64,000 nt of DNA from Actinomycetota bacterium. GTDB lineage: Bacteria; Actinomycetota; Actinomycetes; S36-B12. The stretch covers positions 45,538 through 109,537 of the forward strand of contig JAUSNB010000039.1 in NCBI GenBank assembly GCA_030645615.1, in the 5' to 3' direction. The notes below the pieces were generated by a model. That model had not been told where the DNA came from. It saw nothing but the letters and a program-made list of their open reading frames with translations, and did no database searches. Within the stretch, counting starts at the first letter, position 1, and the number at the start of each line of letters is the position of its first letter. This document shows positions 35,148-43,699 of the stretch, piece by piece. A program made the position numbers and the translations under genes.

Positions 35148-35819
35148 TCAGGCGCGCAGCAGTGGCCATACGTGGTCGAAGTCGACGCGCGCACCTGCCT
35201 TGCCACCCAGCGGGCGAGTGCCATCCAGGTGCTGGACATGGATTCCGGTCAGCAACGCCGACACTGCCAAGGGATCGATGTCTGGCCGGATCTCCCCTGC
35301 CGCGATGCCTTCGGCTATGAAGCCGGCGATGATCGCCTGGCGTGGCACGACCACGTGGTTCCGGACGGCCTCGAGGAGCTCCGGCACGGTGTCGCGGTGC
35401 ACCATTGCGGTCGCCAGGACGGGCACGAACATCGGCGCCCGGTCCGCCCCGATGCCGATGGCGCGGGCGAGACGATCGGCGACGGTCCCGGAGCCTTCTG
35501 CCCAGCCCGCGTACGTCGGTACCTGCCGGATAGCCGCGACGGCGAGGTCGACCTTGGTGGGGTAGTGCCGGTAGACGGTGCGCTTGCTCGCTCCGGCGCG
35601 TTCCGCGACCTCGTCCATGACCATGTCGGCGTAGCCCCGCTCGGCCAGCACCTCCAGGGCGGTGACGGCCAGGTCGGTGTGCAGGCGCTCCCACTCCGCA
35701 CCGCCCTCCCGGATCCCCAGCGGCACGCGGCGGCGTCCGCCCGCAGTGCGGTTCTCCGGGTTCGGGTCCACCGTCGTCGCTGGCTTCGTGGCAGTCGGGG
35801 CTTTCTTCGGGGTGGCCAT
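35148..35819 (-). CDS. TetR-family regulator
   Basis: The 223-residue protein has a basic N-terminal extension of about 45 residues, then a standard TetR DNA-binding domain (ALEVLAERGYADMVMDEVAE, then RAGASKRTVYRHYPTKVDL). A helical ligand-binding domain ends with VWPLLRA. It is divergent from the surface-protein gene at 35,936, with the palindrome GGGTATACCC between them. It probably controls that gene and, through the related site at 17,869, also the second element block (inference). Confidence 0.85.
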   Translation of the reverse strand: MATPKKAPTATKPATTVDPNPENRTAGGRRRVPLGIREGGAEWERLHTDLAVTALEVLAERGYADMVMDEVAERAGASKRTVYRHYPTKVDLAVAAIRQVPTYAGWAEGSGTVADRLARAIGIGADRAPMFVPVLATAMVHRDTVPELLEAVRNHVVVPRQAIIAGFIAEGIAAGEIRPDIDPLAVSALLTGIHVQHLDGTRPLGGKAGARVDFDHVWPLLRA

Positions 35820-35873
35820 GTCCCGAACCGTACCAACGTCGTGGCATTTAGTGGTTTACACCCGCACACGTCC

Positions 35874-35901
35874 GGGTATACCCGTCACTGTCAGGTTGCT
35901 G
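35874..35901. promoter_or_regulatory. palindromic operator candidate shared with 17,869
   Basis: GGGTATACCC followed by GTCACTGTCAGGTTGCTG lies between the divergent TetR and surface-protein genes. It differs from the copy at 17,869-17,896 at only four of 28 positions. Confidence 0.6.
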
Positions 35902-35935
35902 GCCCAGTTCGCGCCCCCATGGAAAGGACCGCACG

Positions 35936-37168
35936 ATGACAAGACCCGCGATGGCCGCCCGCATGGCGACCGTGATGACAGCGCTGGCCGTGATCGCCAC
36001 GTCCGTTGCCTTGGCTGGCAGTGCCAGCGCCGCGACGCCGGCGGACACGGTGATCGCCACCGACCCCGCCCCCGCCCCGCCGACCGCCCCGCCCGCGACC
36101 CCAGTGGCCGCGACAGTCGCGCGGGTCGTCGGCATCGACGCCAGCATCGTGAACGGCCTGGTCATCACGGGAGCCAAGGGCGCGACCGTCACCCTGACCG
36201 CCCGAGGAGAGAAGCCCCGCACCCTGACCCCGAAGGCCAATGCCGTGGCGGTGTTTCGCCAGCTCACCCCCGGAGTCACCTACGCCGTCGCCATCGGCGG
36301 GGCGAGGGTCGGCACCGGTGTCCCCGTCGCCGCTGTCGGTCCCGCCTACGGGCTGACCGTGTCCACCACGGCTGTCGCCGATGAGGTGCTGCTCGCCTGG
36401 AGCCAGCGGCCCGCCAAGGGCCAAGGTGCCCAGGTCTCCTACGACGTCACCGCGACCCCGATCGCGACGATCGGCCGCGCGAGCGACGCCCCTGCGATCT
36501 CCGGCACGACGACCACCCTGGTCACCACGATGGCGCTGGACCCAGCGGTGAGGTACGTCCTGTCGGTCACCCCCCGCAACAGTGCCAGCACCGGGCAGGC
36601 CAGCGTCGCGACGATGACCCGCACTCTGGCCGAGTTGGGCGCCGCATCCTCGGTACCCATCACTCCCGCCCCTGCCCCGGCACCGGCTCCCGAACCTGAG
36701 GCGCCCGTAGCGCCCGCCCCGGCGCCGGCTCCCGCACCAGCCCCTTCCCCAGCGCCAGCCCCGGGGCCGGCCACGAAGACGATCTACGTCTGCCCAGCAG
36801 GGTTCCCGGAGAACAGCGCCGGGGTGTGCGAGAAGACCGCGCCGTACACGTACACCACCACCGCCTACACCTACCACCCGGAGAACATCTACGGGTACGG
36901 GCAGGTCGACTGGGCCTACGCCTGGGGGCACTGCACCGGCACCGGGACGTCGGGGAACTGGCCGAACGGCGACCCCTACTGCCGCAACGCGGTGTACGGG
37001 AACAACGCCGTCATCGGAACCCAGAACGTCAAGGACGCCACCCCGGCCGGAGCGACCGACACCGGCAGCGCCTGGACGAAGAAGGACCCCATCCCCTCGG
37101 GCTGGGCCGACAACGGGACCGCGTGGGTGCAGACCACCGCGAAGGTCGCCACCGTCGTCCCCGCGTAA
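35936..37168 (+). CDS. secreted surface protein with proline-alanine linker
   Basis: The 410-residue protein has a clear signal peptide (cleavage near SASA-ATP), then two beta-sandwich-like domains (about 60-120 and 125-225; the second resembles fibronectin III). A (PA)n linker at about 242-280 follows, then a C-terminal domain with Cys residues and repeated Tyr-Thr segments (APYTYTTTAYTYHPE; GHCTGTGTSGNWPNGDPYCR). It is probably wall-associated and could mediate cell-cell contact during transfer. It is controlled by the divergent TetR gene (inference). Confidence 0.75.
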   Translation: MTRPAMAARMATVMTALAVIATSVALAGSASAATPADTVIATDPAPAPPTAPPATPVAATVARVVGIDASIVNGLVITGAKGATVTLTARGEKPRTLTPKANAVAVFRQLTPGVTYAVAIGGARVGTGVPVAAVGPAYGLTVSTTAVADEVLLAWSQRPAKGQGAQVSYDVTATPIATIGRASDAPAISGTTTTLVTTMALDPAVRYVLSVTPRNSASTGQASVATMTRTLAELGAASSVPITPAPAPAPAPEPEAPVAPAPAPAPAPAPSPAPAPGPATKTIYVCPAGFPENSAGVCEKTAPYTYTTTAYTYHPENIYGYGQVDWAYAWGHCTGTGTSGNWPNGDPYCRNAVYGNNAVIGTQNVKDATPAGATDTGSAWTKKDPIPSGWADNGTAWVQTTAKVATVVPA

Positions 37169-37172
37169 GGCC

Positions 37173-37223
37173 GGATGTGAGGTCTGGGTGTCAGACCCGG
37201 ACCCCACTGTTTACATTGTTTAG
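37173..37223 (+). promoter_or_regulatory. leader repeat, copy I (degenerate)
   Basis: GGATGTGAGGT, a hairpin TCTGGGTGTCAGACCCGGA, then ACTGTTTACATTGTTTAG. It resembles copy A in its right half and lies 46 bases before the gene at 37,269. Confidence 0.45.
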
Positions 37224-37268
37224 ATATTTTGTAGGTAAATTTCGGCCCGCGTACACCGGAGGGACTCG

Positions 37269-37454
37269 ATGCCGATCTTCATCATCATCGCGAGCGTCTT
37301 CGCGGTCGTCTGCACCGCCGGGCTCGCGCTGCCCGTGATCGTCCTGATCGTGGTGGCGTTCGCGTGCCGACGCCCACCCGTACGTCACGACCCCCTGGCC
37401 ATCGCGTGCCTGCCGGGCCGGCGAGGCACCCCCGTTGAGGTGGAGGTGCCGTGA
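37269..37454 (+). CDS. small membrane protein, 61 aa
   Basis: One long hydrophobic stretch (IFIIIASVFAVVCTAGLALP, then VIVLIVVAFAC) is followed by a basic tail (RRPPVRHD). ATG 37,269 follows ACCGGAGGG. It overlaps the next start by four bases (GTGA), so it is cotranslated with the following membrane protein. No family is recognised. Confidence 0.6.
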   Translation: MPIFIIIASVFAVVCTAGLALPVIVLIVVAFACRRPPVRHDPLAIACLPGRRGTPVEVEVP

Positions 37455-38200
37455 CCGACGACGAGCGCACCTACCTCACCAAACTCGAGGCGGCTCGATT
37501 CAATGACATCGTCGGGCGTGAGTGGCCGACGTCCCAACGTGACGCCTCCAGCCATCTGGATCGGTCTACCGCGCCGCTGCCCGTCACGATGTCTCGGGGA
37601 CACGAGCGCATGACTGTGTTCCGGCCACAACGGCCCTCGCCGATGATCGCCGGCACCGGCCTCGTGATGCTGGCGGCGAGTCTCATTGCCACTGCCCACT
37701 TTGGATTGCCGACGGTGAACGACATCGTGGACCAAGGACTCTCCGCTTCTTTGAGGGCCAATGCCGCGCAGGCCCTTGCCGCCAGTGCCGCCCGTGCCGC
37801 TTTCGGCATCGTCGCCTCACTCGCCGTGTGTGCCGCGTGGATGGTCTGGTGGGCGCGCTATCGCCTGCGCCGATCGGCCTGGCGAACGGTGCTCAATGGG
37901 AACGTGCATCCCATCGAGCGCCAGGTCTGCCCACCGAACATCGCCACGGCCCTGTCATGGGCGGGGATTCTCGTTGCGGCCACCATCCTCGCTGGATGGT
38001 GGCTCCCGAACCAGCTCGACCTGCTCGCCAAGAGTCGGTCCACGGCCGTCGTGAATCACCTCAGCGAGCAGCTGACTTGGGCGGGGATCGTGTGGTGTGC
38101 CATCACCGTAGCGTGCATGGCCGGACTCGCCGTTTGGGCGTGTCGAGAGGGTCGTCACCAGATTCGGGTGGAGGCGAATCGAGACTACTCAAGCGTGTGA
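37451..38200 (+). CDS. membrane protein of unknown function, 249 aa
   Basis: The GTG start at 37,451 overlaps the previous stop. Four hydrophobic segments are seen at about 65-85, 112-132, 166-186 and 212-230, separated by an amphipathic region. The N-terminal 55 residues are soluble. No motif is recognised. It is the last plus-strand gene of the surface-protein group and precedes a degenerate stretch. Confidence 0.6.
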   Translation: MTDDERTYLTKLEAARFNDIVGREWPTSQRDASSHLDRSTAPLPVTMSRGHERMTVFRPQRPSPMIAGTGLVMLAASLIATAHFGLPTVNDIVDQGLSASLRANAAQALAASAARAAFGIVASLAVCAAWMVWWARYRLRRSAWRTVLNGNVHPIERQVCPPNIATALSWAGILVAATILAGWWLPNQLDLLAKSRSTAVVNHLSEQLTWAGIVWCAITVACMAGLAVWACREGRHQIRVEANRDYSSV

Positions 38201-38317
38201 ACTTGCTTCGGAGTTACGCCGTCGTCCACACGAACCCCGACTATCGAGGCGGCGTCGTCCCTGTAGGTCGGACTTCTGGGGGATTGCATGTGGTCCCGGT
38301 GGGCGACTCGCCGCTGT

Positions 38318-38523
38318 CAGGTCCTCGGGCCCGCCAACGACTTCCTGAGAATCGAAGGCAGACCACTGTTGCCCCCGTGCATTGCGCCGATTGAGGTCGG
38401 CATCTTGCGGTCAGGTCCCATCGACGGCCAGATAACGGGATGATCCGCCTCATCGGACAGCAGCCCGAGGAACACGCACAACGTGTGAGCGTTGCCTTCG
38501 CGGAAAGGATCTACCGACGCTAG
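38318..38523 (-). pseudogene. remnant of Fic-domain protein
   Basis: On the minus strand the frame reads VDPFREGNAHTLCVFLGLL, then SDEADHPVIWPSM. This matches the Fic active-site loop (HPFxxGNxRT) and the following helix, with Asp replacing the catalytic His. The frame has no start or N-terminal half. It is probably what remains of a toxin-like gene lost during rearrangement. The 368 bases between 38,200 and 38,569 hold nothing else that I can support. Confidence 0.5.
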
Positions 38524-38568
38524 GCGGCGACTGGCCCAATGACCGCGCCCACCGTCGCAAGGAACACC

Positions 38569-41500
38569 TCACCCACCCGTGTCCTCCCCAGGGTCCCGGG
38601 AATCGTTCTCCAGCAGCCACAGCTGCCGGACGGGATCTTCGTAGCGTGCTTTGGGCGGTGTCCTGGCTCCGTCGGGCACGGGGAGGATGCCCGCCCCTCC
38701 CAAGTCCGTGACGGTGAGCCGCGGCCCGGCCATGACCCGTTCCAGCAGCTCGGCCTGGGTTGCTTCGAGGTCGGTGACCAGGGTCAGGACGTGGAGCAGG
38801 TCGAGTAGGTCGGTGGTGTACTCGCTCGGCCAGGTGTCGGGTCGCACGTCGGCGAGTGGGGTCTGGGACTTTCCCGGCTTCGGCCGTGTCGCTCTCCGGT
38901 AGCTGAACCACTTGGCGATGACGTTCATGCCGCACACCTCGTACGCGGAGACACGCGGTTCCACGGGACCGATGACGCCGTCGCCCACGCGGAGTTCGAG
39001 GGTCTCGGGGTCGAAGGCGAGCTCGTCTGCAATCGGGCTGGAGGGGATCGCAGTGCGGACCAAGGGCCGGCGCCTCGGGTCGAGAACCTGTGGCGGCCCG
39101 ATCGGCCTGTCCGCGGCGGCGTCGACGAAGCGTTCTCCACGGCTGTGTAGCCACAGAACCCGACGGCCGAGCTCGACCACGTCGGCCCAGGTGACAGGGT
39201 CGGTGGTGAGCGGGACGCGGACCCCAGGCACGCGCAGGTCTTCGATGAAGCGGTCGGTGAAGGCCGGCTGCGCGGTGATGGCTGCGATGAACGCCAAGAG
39301 GTCGGCAGCGTCGACGGGCAGGCCGAGGCGGGTGGACAGCAGTTCGAGCAGGCCGGGGGCGACGTTGGGCCTGCTGGTGTCGGCGCTTGCGTAGAGCGGC
39401 AGTACTCGGCCGCCTCCGTTGCCCTTGTAGTGGTCCCAGTCGGGCGGGTCGCCGGCGAAGGTGAGGGCCGGCCCGCCTGGCTTGAGGTGCTGGGAGTGCT
39501 GCTCGGTCACATAGGTCTGATGGTCGCCTCGCACGCGCCACATGGATGGGCTGGGGCCGTGAATGAGCCGGTCGTCGGGGATGAGCCACTGGCGGTCGAA
39601 CGAGCGGTATGCGATTGGCACGGGTGGTGGGCACGGCCCGAACTCCTCGGAGAACGGGATGGACGCGTGCGGGAACCCGGCCAGCCCCGGCTTCTTCTTG
39701 TCCAGGTTGGCATCCCTGCTCCACCCGAACAGCGCGGCCTTCTCGTCGGCCGGGGCGTTGACGACCGTGTTCCAGCGTTCGATGAGGGTGCTGGGCAGTG
39801 GCGCGTAGACCCAGGTGCGACTGGGCAGGATGCCGGGGCACTGCCAGGGCATGAGGTCGCCGAGCAGTGGGCTGGCTTCCCATTCGTCGGCACCCAGGGG
39901 CATGAGTGGGGCCGTCCAGTCGCTGGCGCAGTCCTCCCATTCCCCGTCGTCGATGTCGGCTCGCTTGAGCTGGTCGAACTTGTCGGGCCGACGCCCGGTG
40001 ACGGTGCGGTAGTGGATCCGGGCCGGCGTGGACGGGTCGCTGTCCATCGTCCGGACAAACAGTCCGATGGCGATGGGCTGCTGAACCTTGGGGAAGATGC
40101 GCGTGGCCACATCGGGCTGGTGCCCCTCGGGAGTCGCGTCGATGACCCAGCCTTCGGAGCAGTGCACCCGCAGGTAGCGCCGCATCCCCGCGAAGCCGGG
40201 GCCCTTGAGGTAGCCCGACGTTGTGATGAAGCAGACGATGCCCTCCGCCGCCTCGACTGCGTCAAACACCTTCCAGGTGGCCAGCCGCCAGAAGTACACG
40301 TACTGGTTGGCGAGCTTGTCCTCGAACCTGCCGTTGCCGGGCTCGCGGAAGGCGTCGATGAGCGGCTCGCTCCATTCGGTGTTCGGTGCGCCGTGCTCGA
40401 TGAAGCCACCGTGGCCCCTGGCGAGTTCGCGATAGGGCGGGTTGCCGATGACGACCATGACGGGGGTCTCGGCCTTGACCTCGTTGGCGAGGCGACGCGA
40501 CCGCGCGATGGGTTCCAAGGTCGCAGCGAGGCGCGAGACCTCAGCGAACGGGTCGTCGAGGCTGTCGGCGACGTAAAGCCGCAGGCCGCCCTTGGGCTCG
40601 TCGGCGCCGTGACGTTTAAGCAGCTCGGCGACGCGCATCTCGGAAACCGCATACGGCCCGGCCTGCTTCTCGATGCCGATGACGCGCTCGGCGGCCTGTG
40701 ACAGTCTCGCGGGCACGGCGCCCGGGCCCTGCTGATACTGGATGACGGCAGCGATGAGCTCGAGGACTTCGACGGGGTACTGGCCTGTGCCTGCTGCGGG
40801 GTCAAGGACGGTGACTTGCGGGGACGCGAAGCCGTCCTTCGCGCCGAGGCGGCGGCGCAGCACCTGGTCGGTCAGCCCGGCCATCGCGGCCACGACGGGG
40901 GCCGGCGTGTAGTAGGAGCCGGACTGCTTGCGCAGCTCGTTGTCGTACGTCTCGAGGAACGACTCGTACAGCGTCGCGTAGGCGCGGGTCTCGTGCTTGG
41001 GGAACGTGGTGAAGTCCACGACGGAGATGACGCGCACGAGGGTGTCGAGGGTGACCGTGAGGGCGCCGATCGTCTCGTCGGTCAGGACGCCGAGGGCCTT
41101 GCCCATCAGGGAGTGCTGACGGCCGAGCGCGGCGGCGATGGAGGCGATGGACTTGCCGGTGAAATCGATGCCGTCGGAGCGGGCGAGGAGCAGGGCGAAG
41201 GTGACGGCCTGGGCGTACTCGTCCGCGAACTCGGCGTCAGTCGCGTCGGGGAACAGCAGTTCACGCCAGTCGGATGCCAGGTGGGTGAACGGACCGTCAC
41301 CCTTCTCCCGCGACAGGGTGTCGGCGACTTCGTCGCGAAGCAGCCGGGTCAGGGGCGCGACGGTTGCGACCAGCTGGGTCACGTTGCGCGGGGCGATGGG
41401 CTCCCAGTGAAGGAAGTCGTACAGCAGCCGGGCGAGGCCGTCGCCGGGGTCGGTGAGCTTCGCGCCGGCGACGCGGATGTCACCGTCGAGGCGGACGACG

Positions 41501-41925
41501 TCTCCGACGCGTTCGCCGGTCCGGTACAGGCCCCAGGACTCGCCATCGGTGTAGATGACATTCGGCAGGGCGGCGAGCTTGGTCCACTGCTTGCCGTCGT
41601 GCGTGCTGATCTTGAACCGGGTCGGGTCGGCGCCCTTGCCGGGCGCCTTGACCTCGACATACCCGCTGATGGCGCCGTTCACCTGACAGGCGTAGTCGGG
41701 CCGGACCTTCAGGTCGGACAGCGACGCCTCGCCCATCATCGTGAACCTCACGCCGACGACCTCGGCGACCGAGGCGAGCAGCACCTCGAGGGGGCCGCGC
41801 ATCTGGTCCTCGGGCTCACCAACGGGTGAGGACAGCCGCGGCTTGACGGTCGCACCGAAGGCGGAGACGGCGTGGGAAACGGCGACGACGAGGTTGCTAG
41901 GCAGGACGCCCGTCGCCTCGCTCAT
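38569..41925 (-). CDS. single-chain restriction-modification enzyme (N6-adenine methylase with N-terminal nuclease)
   Basis: In the 1,118-residue protein an N-terminal PD-(D/E)xK-like nuclease (RPDYACQVNGAISGYVEVKA) precedes a helical linker. The gamma-class adenine methylase has motif I DPAAGTGQYPVEVLELI and motif IV IGNPPYREL. The C-terminal part (AYRSFDRQWLIPDDRLIHGP) is of the type ISP target-recognition kind. There is no helicase, so it is closest to type IIG enzymes. The start ATG 41,925 follows CGGGGGTGAG. It is probably element cargo for defence. Confidence 0.85.
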   Translation of the reverse strand: MSEATGVLPSNLVVAVSHAVSAFGATVKPRLSSPVGEPEDQMRGPLEVLLASVAEVVGVRFTMMGEASLSDLKVRPDYACQVNGAISGYVEVKAPGKGADPTRFKISTHDGKQWTKLAALPNVIYTDGESWGLYRTGERVGDVVRLDGDIRVAGAKLTDPGDGLARLLYDFLHWEPIAPRNVTQLVATVAPLTRLLRDEVADTLSREKGDGPFTHLASDWRELLFPDATDAEFADEYAQAVTFALLLARSDGIDFTGKSIASIAAALGRQHSLMGKALGVLTDETIGALTVTLDTLVRVISVVDFTTFPKHETRAYATLYESFLETYDNELRKQSGSYYTPAPVVAAMAGLTDQVLRRRLGAKDGFASPQVTVLDPAAGTGQYPVEVLELIAAVIQYQQGPGAVPARLSQAAERVIGIEKQAGPYAVSEMRVAELLKRHGADEPKGGLRLYVADSLDDPFAEVSRLAATLEPIARSRRLANEVKAETPVMVVIGNPPYRELARGHGGFIEHGAPNTEWSEPLIDAFREPGNGRFEDKLANQYVYFWRLATWKVFDAVEAAEGIVCFITTSGYLKGPGFAGMRRYLRVHCSEGWVIDATPEGHQPDVATRIFPKVQQPIAIGLFVRTMDSDPSTPARIHYRTVTGRRPDKFDQLKRADIDDGEWEDCASDWTAPLMPLGADEWEASPLLGDLMPWQCPGILPSRTWVYAPLPSTLIERWNTVVNAPADEKAALFGWSRDANLDKKKPGLAGFPHASIPFSEEFGPCPPPVPIAYRSFDRQWLIPDDRLIHGPSPSMWRVRGDHQTYVTEQHSQHLKPGGPALTFAGDPPDWDHYKGNGGGRVLPLYASADTSRPNVAPGLLELLSTRLGLPVDAADLLAFIAAITAQPAFTDRFIEDLRVPGVRVPLTTDPVTWADVVELGRRVLWLHSRGERFVDAAADRPIGPPQVLDPRRRPLVRTAIPSSPIADELAFDPETLELRVGDGVIGPVEPRVSAYEVCGMNVIAKWFSYRRATRPKPGKSQTPLADVRPDTWPSEYTTDLLDLLHVLTLVTDLEATQAELLERVMAGPRLTVTDLGGAGILPVPDGARTPPKARYEDPVRQLWLLENDSRDPGEDTGG

Positions 41926-42541
41926 CTCACCCCCGTGTGCTCCGATCGACTTGGTCGCCCCATTGTGGCCGACTCCCAGCCTGCGGAGCCGTTCATCCCC
42001 AGAACGGCCCGTCATCCGGCTGAACGACGAGCAGCATCTGGCGATGTGGCATGCGTCGAGCGCGGGCGGCTCCTGCGGCCAGTCAGCGGTCAATCGCCGC
42101 CGTCATAATTCCCAGGAGTGGGTCCCGGATGGCGGCCGCGACGACCGCAGGCGGTGGTGAGGCCCAACCCCGGTCGGTCGGAGGGGGTTGGCAATTCCCA
42201 GAATGTGGGGGCCTCAAGTCGATGGCCGCGTGAAGAACTGCGAAGGTTTCGTCGACACTCGAATCCCTTGACCACGCATCCACCAGCGGTCGCTCGCCGC
42301 CTGTCGCCGATCCCAAATTCGACTCTGCCAAACGACCCGAGACTTCCCACGGCACATGCCCTAGGGGGCTCGACTACTCGACACCTGAATGACGGAACAG
42401 CAACGGCGCCGAGGGTACACACGTCCACAGCGGGTTCTCACCCGATGAGAGGTCCCAGGGTACCCACCGGGGCAGATCTGGGGCATTTCGTCGCGCCCAG
42501 ATGAGGCGTCCCCTCGAAGGGCGGCAGCGACCGCGCGCCGC
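41926..42541 (+). other. 616-base stretch without a supported gene
   Basis: No frame here has a family resemblance. The right end probably holds the lost N-terminal half of the truncated integrase, since its frame stays open about 40 codons upstream of 42,542 without a good start. Confidence 0.45.
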
Positions 42542-43333
42542 GTGGTCGCGTCCCTGGCCGCGCTGCTCGCGTTCGCCGTCGACCACCACTACCTCGAGGT
42601 CAACCCCGCCCGTGTCCAGCTCGCGCTGCGCCGCGGCCCACCCCGACGTCACGTGACCCTCGCGCCCGCCGACCTCATCGCGGTGTGGCGTAGGCAGCGC
42701 AACCACTCTCGCCTCGCGGACGTCACGCTGTTCCTCGGTTTGACGGGGCTGCGGTGGGGAGAGCTCATCGCCCTGCGACCCTGCGACATCGTCCAAGCCG
42801 TCCGCGCCGGGCCGGTGCTGACCATCACCCGCAGCATCGTGCGCGCTGGCGGCGAGGGCACACCACTGGTGAAGGCGACGAAAGCCAACTGCGACCGCCT
42901 GGTCCCGCTATCCCGCGTCGCCCTGCAGATCGCCGACCAGTGGGCTGACGGCACAGACCGCGAGGACCTCCTGGTCACCGGGAGTGACGGCGGGCCCCTG
43001 AAACCGTCCTACTTCCGCGGCCAGGTCCACTGGACCCAGACCGTCCCCGCAGGGCTGCGGATCCAGGACATGCGCCACAGCGCCGCGACCAACCTATTGC
43101 AGAGTGGTGCCGACATCCTCGGCGTCCAGGGCATCCTGGGGCACTCCACCCGCACCACGACGCTGAGGTTCTACGGGCACGTCACCGGTGCCGAGCACCT
43201 CCGCGCCGCCATGGACCACTACGAGGAGCCCCTGGCGGCAGGGCTCCACCCCTCCGGGGGCGCCTCGGGGGCGACCTGGCCACCAGGCGAAGCCGTTGCA
43301 TTCATCGGCGAGATGGGGAATCCTCAGCAATAG
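42542..43333 (+). pseudogene. int: truncated tyrosine recombinase (integrase)
   Basis: The 263 visible residues begin in the core-binding domain (VVASLAALLAFAVDHHYLEV) and contain the whole catalytic domain: Arg in GLTGLRWGEL, RIQDMRHSAA with box II Arg, HxxR-type GILGHSTRTTTLRFYGHV with the Tyr nucleophile. The arm-binding N-terminus is absent and no good start is present. It ends 15 bases before the tRNA-Thr remnant, the expected place of an integrase gene, so it is probably the decayed integrase of the conjugative element. Confidence 0.75.
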
Positions 43334-43347
43334 CAACGGATTTCCCG

Positions 43348-43392
43348 TGGAGCCGCCTCGGGGACTTGAACCCCGGGCCCACGCATTACGAG
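43348..43392 (-). other. displaced 3' half of tRNA-Thr (attachment-site remnant)
   Basis: On the minus strand from 43,392: CTCGTAA (anticodon CGU loop), a variable loop, a T arm with CCGGGGTTCAAGTCCCCG, acceptor strand AGGCGGCTC and encoded CCA. There is no matching 5' half or D arm upstream, so this is an attachment-site copy and marks the border between the conjugative element and the catabolic region. Confidence 0.85.
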
Positions 43393-43699
43393 TTGACGAC
43401 GACTCCCCAAGCAATCGCCTCCCGTGAGGGATCTGAGGCCGCTGGTGACCGCTTGAGACCGGGTTAAGACCGACTGTTCCGGTTTAGTTTCCGCGCTCTT
43501 CCAGCCGTCCGCCCGCGGTTCGTCGACGCCTCTTTCAACGAGCGTAGCAGCGCCCGCGTAGGCACCGATCGATGCACCAGTCGATCCAGAGGCGGTCGAT
43601 GTCCTTCGGCGGTTGACGGTTCCGACGTGAAGTGCAACGGTCGCGCACTCCTCGGCCAAGTGTCGATGGGTCAGATACCCGCTCGCGCGAATCACCGCC
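43393..43699. other. intergenic junction
   Basis: About 300 bases between the tRNA-Thr remnant and the first catabolic gene. I see no gene, repeat or convincing terminator in it. Confidence 0.4.

Noticed and set aside
36660..36775. Tandem repeat suggestive of a repeat array
   Set aside because: It is the codon-level repetition of a Pro-Ala linker in the surface protein, without spacers. I saw no CRISPR array in the window.
40816..41829. 337-codon plus-strand frame, and 38,450-39,940 minus in another frame
   Set aside because: Both lie over the restriction-modification gene and arise from its high GC codon bias.
9603..43392. Intact tRNA genes at 9,603 and 43,348
   Set aside because: Only the anticodon loop to 3' end is present in each; no 5' acceptor strand or D arm can be found.
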